Assembly (NCBI GenBank): GCA_031425095.1
Contig: JANPIS010000532.1
Span: 1-13,291, forward strand
Length of the DNA stretch: 13,291 bases
Direction: 5' to 3'
Source of the DNA: JANNXQ01 sp031425095
GTDB lineage: Bacteria > Verrucomicrobiota > Verrucomicrobiia > Chthoniobacterales > Chthoniobacteraceae
Positions 1 to 6,199 of this stretch are shown one piece after another. The notes under the pieces are model-generated. The model was not told the origin of the DNA, made no database searches, and saw nothing but the letters and a program-made list of their open reading frames with translations. Both the position numbers and the translations under genes were made by a program. Each line of letters begins with the position of its first letter. Within the stretch, counting starts at the first letter, position 1.

Positions 1-449
1 GCCGGGTCCGCGTTGTATTGCCCCTTGATGATTTCGCACCCGATCCGCTCCGCCCACACCCCGAGTTGCTCGATCGCCGCCGCGCGGAAGGTATCCGCCG
101 CCGCGAGCAGCACGCTGTGCCCCTTGCTCTTTAGAAAATAGGCGAGCTTCGCCGTGCTCGTTGTTTTGCCGGTTCCATTGACGCCCACGACGAGGATCAC
201 CTTCGGTTTCGAGGGGAAAGGTCGGATCTGCAGGTTGTCCCGCGGCAGCACCTTCAGGATCTCCTCCCGCGCGATCGTCACCGCAGACTCTGCCGTGAGC
301 TTCTCCTCTCGCGCTCGGCACGCCTGCAGGATCCGCATCGCCATCGGCACGCCGAGATCCGCGCGGATCAGCATTTCCTCCAGCTCCTCCCAATCCACGG
401 GCTTCCCCGTGAATTTTTGAATCAGCGACTTAAAGAATCCGAGAGCCAT
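1..449 (-). CDS. ftsY: Signal recognition particle receptor FtsY, N-terminal part (cut by window edge)
   Basis: FtsY is the SRP receptor GTPase. It docks ribosome-nascent chain-SRP complexes at the inner membrane so that membrane proteins can be inserted co-translationally. The 149 visible residues begin MALGFFKSLIQKFTG at an ATG at 447-449. Residues 1-80 form the helical N domain. The G1/P-loop GVNGTGKTTSTAKLA lies at about 89-103 and the SRP-GTPase motif DTFRAAA at about 119-125. The rest of the G domain, including the DxxGR and TKxD motifs, lies beyond base 1. The protein lacks the long acidic A domain of E. coli FtsY and starts almost directly with the N domain, as in many non-enteric bacteria. 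It follows nusB on the same strand after a 94-bp gap that shows no clear terminator or promoter, so it is probably the last gene of a ribH-nusB-ftsY unit. No Shine-Dalgarno precedes the ATG. Confidence 0.96.
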   Translation of the reverse strand, partial: MALGFFKSLIQKFTGKPVDWEELEEMLIRADLGVPMAMRILQACRAREEKLTAESAVTIAREEILKVLPRDNLQIRPFPSKPKVILVVGVNGTGKTTSTAKLAYFLKSKGHSVLLAAADTFRAAAIEQLGVWAERIGCEIIKGQYNADP

Positions 450-543
450 GGGTGTTGAGAGTCGCTGGCTGGCTGCTGCCACTTCGCTGAGGATGACAGC
501 GTTTCTGGAAATGCTTGCGCATCTTCTTGCTCACGGGCCGCGC

Positions 544-993
544 CTACTTCTTCACACCCTCGCGCGCCGGGCGTCCGATCTCGTTCTTGATGCGATCTAG
601 CACTCCGTTGATGAACCCGCCCGACTTCTCGGTGCCAAACTTCTTCGCCACCTCGATCGCCTCATTGATGATGATCACCGGCGCGACTTCGTGACTGAAG
701 AGCAACTCATAGATCGCCACGCGTAGGACATTGCGATCCACCGCCGCGAGCCGCTCGAGCTCAAAGTTCACCAGGCACGCCTTGATCCGATCATCGATCT
801 GCGGGCGATTCGCCGTCACGCCTGCGATCAGCTCTTCCGCAAAAGCGCGCACCTTTGGCGTCGGCGCCGACGACTTTTCATCGGCGCGCATCGCCCAGAA
901 TCCCGCCGCCAGCTCGCTCGCGGGCGTCTTGTTCAGATCCGCTTGGAAGAGAAATTGAATGGCCGCTTCACGGCCCTCGCGACGTTTGCTCAT
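544..993 (-). CDS. nusB: Transcription antitermination factor NusB
   Basis: NusB binds boxA RNA together with NusE (ribosomal protein S10) and supports processive antitermination of rRNA operons. The 149-residue product is all-helical and of normal family length. It starts MSKRREGREAAIQFLFQ, the usual R-REA...Q-L opening of NusB. The family signature RNVLRVAIYELL lies at about 88-99, followed by IIINEAIEVAKKFGTEKSG and FINGVLDRI at about 107-135. An in-frame upstream start exists (to 1119), but it would run into ribH, and homology begins at MSKRR, so the ATG at 991-993 was chosen. It lies 10 bp downstream of the ribH stop, a gene order common in bacteria (ribH-nusB), which indicates co-transcription. 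The sequence before the ATG is T-rich (GATTTTTTTCCG) and has no Shine-Dalgarno. Confidence 0.96.
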   Translation of the reverse strand: MSKRREGREAAIQFLFQADLNKTPASELAAGFWAMRADEKSSAPTPKVRAFAEELIAGVTANRPQIDDRIKACLVNFELERLAAVDRNVLRVAIYELLFSHEVAPVIIINEAIEVAKKFGTEKSGGFINGVLDRIKNEIGRPAREGVKK

Positions 994-1003
994 CGGAAAA
1001 AAA

Positions 1004-1483
1004 TCAGCGTGGTCCGCGGATCGTGCCCAGCACTTGTGCCATCTGCACAGCCACTCGCGCGGCTTCGGTGCCTCGATTGATCTCCTCGCCGAGGCAGCGC
1101 ACCCGTGCCTGCTCCTCATTTTTCACCGAGAGCACCTCGTGGATCACCGGTACCCGCGAGCTGAGAGCGATCTGTTGCAGACTCGCCGTCACGGTCTGCG
1201 CGATCAGCGAAGCATGCGAGGTCTGCCCCTCGATGATGACTCCCAGCGCGATGATCGCGTCGAAGCCCCCGCGCGCCGCCACCTCGCTCACCGCGAGCGG
1301 GATCTCGAAGGCTCCCGGCACCTCATAAAGAGTGACCATAAAGCCGGTGGACATCGCCTGCAGTTCCGCCTTCGTATGCGCCACCAGCGCCCCCACCAGC
1401 TCGGGATGATACTGGCTGGCGACGATCGCAAAGTTCCGCCGGTGCGCCATGGTGCGCGGTCGGGATGGCAGGATGCTCGACAT
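1004..1483 (-). CDS. ribH: 6,7-dimethyl-8-ribityllumazine synthase (RibH)
   Basis: RibH condenses 5-amino-6-ribitylaminouracil with 3,4-dihydroxybutanone 4-phosphate to give lumazine, the penultimate step of riboflavin synthesis. In many bacteria it forms 60-subunit shells. The product has 159 residues. Visible family motifs are VPGAFEIPLAV at about 55-65, ALGVIIEGQTSH at about 79-90 (H90 aligns with the catalytic His) and NRGTEAA at about 136-142. Two usual positions differ. The N-terminal Phe-Asn substrate motif reads SQYHPELV (24-30), and the PVxFGVL stretch reads PVIHEVL (112-118). The ATG at 1481-1483 gives a short basic leader; a second ATG 33 bp inside (MAHRRNFAIV) is equally plausible. 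The ORF continues upstream without homology. It is the first gene of the minus-strand unit and is divergent from glgC across about 150 bp, in which I see no FMN riboswitch. Confidence 0.93.
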   Translation of the reverse strand: MSSILPSRPRTMAHRRNFAIVASQYHPELVGALVAHTKAELQAMSTGFMVTLYEVPGAFEIPLAVSEVAARGGFDAIIALGVIIEGQTSHASLIAQTVTASLQQIALSSRVPVIHEVLSVKNEEQARVRCLGEEINRGTEAARVAVQMAQVLGTIRGPR

Positions 1484-1636
1484 GGGGGCGGGAGCGTATT
1501 GAGTCCCGGTTTCCGCGCAACAAGTATCGCCGCCGAGCGCCCGCGCGCGTCCCCGTTCAAATCGGTGGAGTATTTGCCAATCTGAGGGCTGACAGGTGCG
1601 CCGCGGGCTGTGCATGATGGCGGCCACTTTCTCCCT

Positions 1637-2923
1637 ATGAGTCTCTCCAACTGGCCTTCCATCACCGAAAAAACCCTCGCCATCATCATGGGTGGCGGTG
1701 CGGGCACGCGGCTCTTTCCGCTGACCAAGGAACGCTCCAAGCCCGCGGTGCCACTCGGCGGCAAGTATCGCATCGTCGATATTCCGATCTCGAACTGCAT
1801 CAACTCGGGCCTGCGGCGCATCTACGTGCTTACGCAGTTCAATTCCACGTCGCTGCACAAGCACATCAACTCGGCGTACAAATTCGACAGCTTCTCACGC
1901 AGCTTCGTCGAGATCATGGCCGCACAGCAGACGCCCACGGACACGAGTTGGTATCAGGGCACGGCCGACGCGGTGCGGCAGAACCTGCGCGATTTCCTCC
2001 AGTATCCCTACCAGTATTACGTGATCCTCTCGGGCGATCAGCTCTACCGCATGGACTACCGCGACATGCTCGAGCAGCACATTGCCACGAAAGCGAAGGT
2101 GACCATCGCGACGATTCCGGTGGGCCGGGAAGCCGCGCCGGGATTTGGGATCATGCACACGGATCAGGAGCGGAAGATCATCCGCTTCGTCGAGAAGCCA
2201 AAAGAAGCGGAGCAACTCGATGCCCTGAGGATCCCGCCGACGCTGCTGAAGGAACTTGGACTGCCCGCAAGCGCAGAGATGTATCAGGCGTCGATGGGCA
2301 TCTACATCTTCAATCGCGAGACGCTGGTCGAGGCCCTCGACAACTCGTATGTCGATTTCGGCAAGCACGTGATCCCGGAGTTCATCCATAAGGAGCGGGT
2401 GATGGCGCATATCTTCCAGGGCTACTGGGAAGACATCGGCACGATTCGCTCCTTCTTCGATGCGAACATCATGCTCACCGACCAGGTGCCGGCGTTCAAT
2501 TTCTTCGACACCGCCTCGCCGATCTACACGCACGCGCGCTTCCTGCCGGGCAGCAAACTGAACGGCGCGACGATCAAGCACGCGATCATCTCGGACGGGT
2601 GCATCATCGACGATGCGCACATCGAGCGCTCGGTGATCGGCATCCGCAGTTACATCGGCGCCGGCACGACGATCCGGGACTCGATCGTGATGGGGGCGGA
2701 CTTTTACGACGTGGACGCGGTGCGGACCGGACCGGAGCTGGGCATCGGGCGCAACTGCGTGATCGACCACGCGATCATCGACAAGAACGCCCGCATCGGC
2801 GACGGCGCGGTGGTCACGCCCGAGGGCAAGCCGTCGGAGTACGACGGGGCGAATTTCTACATCCGCGATGGGATCGTGATCGTGCCGAAAGGTGCGACGA
2901 TCGCTGCGGGCGCGTGGGTGTGA
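1637..2923 (+). CDS. glgC: Glucose-1-phosphate adenylyltransferase (ADP-glucose pyrophosphorylase)
   Basis: GlgC makes ADP-glucose from ATP and glucose-1-phosphate, the committed and allosterically controlled step of glycogen synthesis in the cytosol. The 428 residues are of normal length. The nucleotide-binding loop GGGAGTRLFPLTKERSKPAV lies at about 19-38, followed by GGKYRIVDIPISNCIN. WYQGTADAVRQ is at about 105-115, LSGDQLYRMD (catalytic Asp region) at 131-140, FVEKP at 184-188 and GYWEDIGTI at 262-270. A left-handed beta-helix domain with hexad-like repeats (IISDGCII, SVIGIRSYI, DSIVMGADFYD, GIGRNCVID) runs from about 300 to 428. The style (KPAVP-GGKYR, SNCINSG) resembles cyanobacterial/plant enzymes more than E. 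coli GlgC. The ATG at 1637 was preferred to an in-frame GTG at 1610 because homology begins right after it. No Shine-Dalgarno is visible (TTTCTCCCT precedes the ATG). No other glycogen genes lie in the window. Confidence 0.96.
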   Translation: MSLSNWPSITEKTLAIIMGGGAGTRLFPLTKERSKPAVPLGGKYRIVDIPISNCINSGLRRIYVLTQFNSTSLHKHINSAYKFDSFSRSFVEIMAAQQTPTDTSWYQGTADAVRQNLRDFLQYPYQYYVILSGDQLYRMDYRDMLEQHIATKAKVTIATIPVGREAAPGFGIMHTDQERKIIRFVEKPKEAEQLDALRIPPTLLKELGLPASAEMYQASMGIYIFNRETLVEALDNSYVDFGKHVIPEFIHKERVMAHIFQGYWEDIGTIRSFFDANIMLTDQVPAFNFFDTASPIYTHARFLPGSKLNGATIKHAIISDGCIIDDAHIERSVIGIRSYIGAGTTIRDSIVMGADFYDVDAVRTGPELGIGRNCVIDHAIIDKNARIGDGAVVTPEGKPSEYDGANFYIRDGIVIVPKGATIAAGAWV

Positions 2924-2936
2924 GCGGTTCTGCCGT

Positions 2937-3839
2937 TCAGGCGGGGCTGCTTTTTGGTGGCTTCACGAAGCGGCCCGCCCACAGGAAGGTCGGACGATTC
3001 ACGTCGAAGGTCTGCCGCTCCTCAGGGTGCCCGGTGGTGTAGATCGAGTAGCGGAATTTTTTCGGGAAATAGACTCCGGCGAACAGTCGCCGCAGTCGGT
3101 GCTGCAAAACCCAGATGGGCGCGAGCTTTTGAGCCCAGCGCGGAGCCGATTCGCGGAGACGGACCTGCTCGGCGATGGCATTGGGCTTGGTGTTCATGTT
3201 CTCCCCCGTCTCGGCAAAGGCGGAAGTAAACTGCCGCAGGATCGCCATGCGCAGGCCAAGGCGCAGGGCGTCGAGCACCCAGACGGAGTCGCCATTGTCG
3301 CGCCAGGCGGCATCGAAGAAGAGCTGGCGCTCATCGAGCACGCGGCGTCGGAAGAACATCGCGGCGGTGAGGGTGCCGAGGTGGCAGATCTGCGTGTGGA
3401 ATTGCGACGGGACGAGCACCTCCCGGCTGCACAGGTATGCGCCGTTCCCCTGCACGATGACCACATCGCCAAAGACGACATCGACGTCCGGATGGGCAGC
3501 GAAGAAGAGGTCCACTGCCGCGAGCGCGCCGGGCAGATATTGTTCGTCGCAGTTGAGGTAGGCAAGGATCTCGCCGGAGGCCTGCCGCAGGCCGCGGTTC
3601 ACGGCATCGTACATTCCGGCGTCCTTTTCCGAGATGCAGCGGAAGGAGAAGCCGGGAGCTCTGGCCGGAGCCTCACTCGCCCACCGGCCCGCCCAAGCTT
3701 CGTGTTCTGCGCCCGAGCCGGCATCCTGGACGATGTGCTCGATCGAGACTCCGGCTTGATCGGCGATCGAGGCGCTGCACAGGCGCAACCAGTCGAGCTG
3801 GCGAAAACTCGGGGTGACGATGGAGAATCGGGGGCGCAT
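2937..3839 (-). CDS. Family 2 glycosyltransferase (WcaA/WcaE-like)
   Basis: This is a predicted cytosolic GT-A glycosyltransferase that would add a sugar from a nucleotide donor to a surface or exopolysaccharide precursor. Donor and acceptor cannot be read from sequence. The 300-residue product opens MRPRFSIVTPSFRQ, the usual first beta strand. EHIVQDAGS is at about 34-42 and EKDAGMYDAVNRGLRQASGE at 71-90, a signature of the WcaE-like subgroup. The metal-binding region LNCDE is at 95-99, in place of the commoner LNSDD. RDNGDSVWVLDALRLG lies at about 180-195, where family members keep a conserved region. No membrane helix is evident. The ATG at 3837-3839 starts exactly at the domain; an upstream extension to 3947 carries no homology. 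The gene is divergent from the epimerase (140-bp gap) and converges on glgC with only 13 bp between stops. Confidence 0.88.
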   Translation of the reverse strand: MRPRFSIVTPSFRQLDWLRLCSASIADQAGVSIEHIVQDAGSGAEHEAWAGRWASEAPARAPGFSFRCISEKDAGMYDAVNRGLRQASGEILAYLNCDEQYLPGALAAVDLFFAAHPDVDVVFGDVVIVQGNGAYLCSREVLVPSQFHTQICHLGTLTAAMFFRRRVLDERQLFFDAAWRDNGDSVWVLDALRLGLRMAILRQFTSAFAETGENMNTKPNAIAEQVRLRESAPRWAQKLAPIWVLQHRLRRLFAGVYFPKKFRYSIYTTGHPEERQTFDVNRPTFLWAGRFVKPPKSSPA

Positions 3840-3979
3840 GGCGGGCGGGAGAGTGCCCCGCGCGATGCTGCACGGCAAGGCGCGGACCGGACGGAGGGCC
3901 GTGGGGAAAAGGGCGCCCTGCCAACAGTGTCTTTCCTTCCCTTGCAAAGCCTGTTACCCATCGCACTCCCGAAAAATTC

Positions 3980-5035
3980 ATGAGCGTTGCACTCGTTACC
4001 GGTTCCGCCGGCCTCATCGGCTCAGAGACTTCCCAACGCTTCCATGCGGAAGGGCTGGAGATCGTGGGAATCGACAATGACATGCGAGCTCGTTTTTTCG
4101 GCCCTGAAGCCTCCACGGATGACACCCGGCGTGGGCTCGAAGCGCGCCTCAAGGGCTACACCCATGCGGCGATCGACATCCGCGACTTTGAAGCGGTCAG
4201 TGGGGTGCTCCGGAGATACGGTTCTGCGATCCGTGTGATCGTCCACACCGCTGCGCAGCCTTCGCACGATTGGGCGGCACGCGAACCGCACACGGATTTT
4301 ACCGTGAATGCGAACGGCACGCTGAACGTGCTGGAAGCCGCGCGTCTGTATTGCCCGGAGGCGGTCTTCATCTTCACGAGCACCAACAAAGTGTACGGCG
4401 ACACGCCCAATCGCCTCCCGCTGATGGAACTGGATAAGCGCTGGGAGATCGATCCCGTGCACCCCTTTCGCGAGGGCATCGACGAGACCATGTCGATCGA
4501 TCAGACGAAACACAGCCTCTTCGGCGCCTCGAAGGTTGCCGCAGACGTGCTGGTCCAGGAATACGGGCGTTACTTCGGCATGAAGACCGCGTGCTTCCGT
4601 GGCGGCTGCCTCACCGGACCGGCGCACGCGGGCACGGAGCTGCATGGCTTCCTCGCCTACCTCATGAAATGCACGGTCACCGGCAAGCCGTATCGAGTCT
4701 TCGGCTACAAGGGAAAGCAAGTGCGCGACAACATTCACAGCCACGATCTCGTGCAGGCATTCTGGCAGTTTTTCCAGGTGCCGCGCGTCGGCGAGGTGTA
4801 CAACCTCGGCGGCAGCCGCCATTCGAATTGCTCCATGCTTGAAGCGATCGACATCTGCGAGCGGATCAGCGGGCGGAAGCTGGACTGGACCTACGTGGAG
4901 GACAATCGCATCGGCGATCACATCTGGTGGGTGAGCGATGTGCGGAAATTTCAGCGCGACTATCCGGCGTGGAAGTACCGCTACGGGATCGACGAGATCC
5001 TCGGGGAAATCCACGCGGCCTGCGTTGCCGCATGA
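3980..5035 (+). CDS. NAD-dependent sugar epimerase/dehydratase (CDP-paratose 2-epimerase-like extended SDR)
   Basis: This is an extended short-chain dehydrogenase/reductase expected to act on a nucleotide-linked sugar. The 351 residues show the Rossmann motif VTGSAGLIGSE (6-16), the acidic adenine-ribose contact GIDND (30-34), HTAAQPSHDWA (89-99), TSTNKVYGD (133-141), RGGCLTGPAHAG, and FGYKGKQVRDNIHSHDLV in the substrate domain. The last motif and overall pattern recall CDP-tyvelose/paratose epimerases. The catalytic YxxxK reads FGASK (F181, K185), so the usual Tyr is absent. From memory, a subgroup of homologues shares the HSLFGASK wording, so this may be a family trait rather than a mutation. 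The true substrate is unknown. The stop overlaps the next gene's ATG (ATGA), so the two are very likely translationally coupled and act in one glycan pathway. No Shine-Dalgarno is present (GAAAAATTC precedes the ATG). Confidence 0.88.
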   Translation: MSVALVTGSAGLIGSETSQRFHAEGLEIVGIDNDMRARFFGPEASTDDTRRGLEARLKGYTHAAIDIRDFEAVSGVLRRYGSAIRVIVHTAAQPSHDWAAREPHTDFTVNANGTLNVLEAARLYCPEAVFIFTSTNKVYGDTPNRLPLMELDKRWEIDPVHPFREGIDETMSIDQTKHSLFGASKVAADVLVQEYGRYFGMKTACFRGGCLTGPAHAGTELHGFLAYLMKCTVTGKPYRVFGYKGKQVRDNIHSHDLVQAFWQFFQVPRVGEVYNLGGSRHSNCSMLEAIDICERISGRKLDWTYVEDNRIGDHIWWVSDVRKFQRDYPAWKYRYGIDEILGEIHAACVAA

Positions 5036-5850
5036 ACGCGATGCCAGCCCAGCTCACCCTCCTCAGCATCGTCATCCCGGCGCGGGATGAAGAAGGCTGC
5101 ATCGCGTCCACGGTCGAGCACTTGAACGTCGAATTGAAGCTTCGCGGCGTGCCGCACGAAATCATCGTCGTCGACGACGGCAGCAGCGACCGCACGTGGG
5201 AGATTCTCCAGACGGAGGCCGCGAAGATGCCCGAGCTGCATCCGCTCCAGAATACGGGCCAGCATGGCTTTGGGCGCGCGATCATCTACGGGCTCGACCG
5301 CATGCGCGGCGACGCCGCCGCGATCATGATGGCGGATGAATCGGACGACTGCCGTGATGTCGTGCGCTATTGGGAGAAGCTCAACGAAGGCTATGACTGC
5401 GTCTTCGGCAGCCGCTTCATGAAGGGCGGGGGAGTGATCGACTACCCGCGGGTAAAACTCTTAATCAACCGTGTGGCCAATCGCTTCCTCGCCATGCTCT
5501 TCCGCATCAAGCTGAATGACACCACCAACGCCTTCAAAGCCTACCGCAAGACCGTGCTCGACGGCTGCCGCCCGCTCATCGCGCCCCACTTCAATCTCAC
5601 CGTCGAGCTGCCGCTGAAGGCGATCGTCCGCGGCTACTCGTGGGCCGTGATGCCGATCACGTGGCGCAATCGCCGCCATGGCGAGGCCAAGCTCAAGATC
5701 AAGGAGATGGGCAGCCGCTACCTCTTCATCTGCCTCTATATCTGGCTGGAGAAATACTTCAGCCGGGGCGACTACCGAAAAGCCGACGAGCCTTCTCCGA
5801 GCCCTATACCGGCGGCATCTGAATCCGCTGTGTCTTGCTCTTCGGATTGA
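5032..5850 (+). CDS. Family 2 glycosyltransferase, dolichol-phosphate mannosyltransferase-like
   Basis: This is a predicted polyprenyl-phosphate sugar transferase that would load a sugar from a nucleotide donor onto a lipid carrier at the inner leaflet. Its 272 residues show SIVIPARDEEGCI (12-24), VVDDGSSDRTW (46-56, nucleotide-binding Asp pair), an ADESDD stretch (101-106) where the family has its DxD-type metal site, VFGSRFMKGGG (124-134), and a TTNAFKAYRK segment (164-173) like the TSGFRAY of DPM1 proteins. A hydrophobic C-terminal stretch YLFICLYIWLEKYF (230-243) could rest on the membrane. There is no GtrA-type multi-span tail. The ATG at 5032 overlaps the epimerase stop by 4 bp; MPAQLTLL at 5041 is an alternative start. 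The last 15 or so residues are Ser/Pro/Ala-rich and lie over the 3' end of the opposite-strand gene, so they are probably unconserved. Confidence 0.88.
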   Translation: MNAMPAQLTLLSIVIPARDEEGCIASTVEHLNVELKLRGVPHEIIVVDDGSSDRTWEILQTEAAKMPELHPLQNTGQHGFGRAIIYGLDRMRGDAAAIMMADESDDCRDVVRYWEKLNEGYDCVFGSRFMKGGGVIDYPRVKLLINRVANRFLAMLFRIKLNDTTNAFKAYRKTVLDGCRPLIAPHFNLTVELPLKAIVRGYSWAVMPITWRNRRHGEAKLKIKEMGSRYLFICLYIWLEKYFSRGDYRKADEPSPSPIPAASESAVSCSSD

Positions 5851-6076
5851 GTTCCGAGGGAATCGCCCCGACGACTCGCGGTTCGAGGCCGAGCTTCCGG
5901 AAAATGGCGCGAATCTGCTGAATGCTCAGCGTCGGCTCGTCGAAGTCGAGATAGACGATGTCGTGGTTGCTATCCACCTTGTACCGCAGGCCCGGCACCG
6001 CCTCGAGCTCGTGGTCGAGCTCGAGAATTTTCTCCAGATTGCGGACACCGGTGGCATAGACCTCGACTTCGATCAT
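5804..6076 (-). CDS. Small heavy-metal-associated-like (ferredoxin-fold) protein without Cys
   Basis: The 90-residue product starts MIEVEVYATGVRNLEKILEL. The alternation of beta and helix (IEVEVYATG; VRNLEKILELDHELEAV; GLRYKVDS; DIVYLDFDE; LSIQQIRAIFRKLG; LEPRVVG) fits the beta-alpha-beta-beta-alpha-beta fold of heavy-metal-associated domains. The metal-binding CxxC is missing and the protein contains no cysteine at all, so a role in copper binding is unlikely. Function is unknown. The gene is read in the same direction as the DUF2339 gene, 123 bp downstream of it, and may be the last gene of that run. It overlaps the 3' end of the convergent glycosyltransferase by 47 bp. No Shine-Dalgarno precedes the ATG (GTAAATTCCT). 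The call as a gene rests on the regular fold pattern and on an acidic/hydrophobic composition that differs from out-of-frame translations in this GC-rich DNA. Confidence 0.75.
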   Translation of the reverse strand: MIEVEVYATGVRNLEKILELDHELEAVPGLRYKVDSNHDIVYLDFDEPTLSIQQIRAIFRKLGLEPRVVGAIPSELNPKSKTQRIQMPPV

Positions 6077-6085
6077 AGGAATTTA

Positions 6086-6195
6086 CTTTGTAACGACGTT
6101 CTCTAGCTAAGCGGCGGGCGCATGGGCCGCAAGGCGGATTTTTCCTGCGTCCAAGTTTTCTTCGACACCTCACGGTCCATTCCGTCGTAACAAAG
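6086..6195. repeat. 13-bp inverted repeat bracketing an 84-bp spacer
   Basis: CTTTGTAACGACG at 6086-6098 and CGTCGTAACAAAG at 6183-6195 are inverted copies matching at 12 of 13 positions. The arms sit at the two ends of the gap between the DUF2339 stop (6200) and the small gene's start (6076). Neither the flanks nor the inner edges extend the match. Inside lies a second short stem, GCGGC (6111-6115) with GCCGC (6126-6130). In a minus-strand transcript the arms could close a long stem just before the small gene's start codon; alternatively they are two sites for one DNA-binding protein. No promoter is recognisable in this gap. Confidence 0.5.
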
Positions 6196-6199
6196 ATCG

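Noticed and set aside
1484..1636. FMN riboswitch or promoter in the ribH/glgC divergent gap
   Set aside because: No FMN-riboswitch conserved blocks seen; TTGCCA/TTGGCA near 1574-1579 lacks a matching -10 at proper spacing on either strand.
2924..2960. Bidirectional terminator between glgC and the convergent glycosyltransferase
   Set aside because: Only 13 bp separate the stops, and I found only 3-4 bp stems near them, without a proper U-tract hairpin.
6099..6182. Small RNA or insertion-sequence remnant between the inverted repeat arms
   Set aside because: No promoter, terminator, transposase fragment or target duplication can be shown. Kept only as a repeat.
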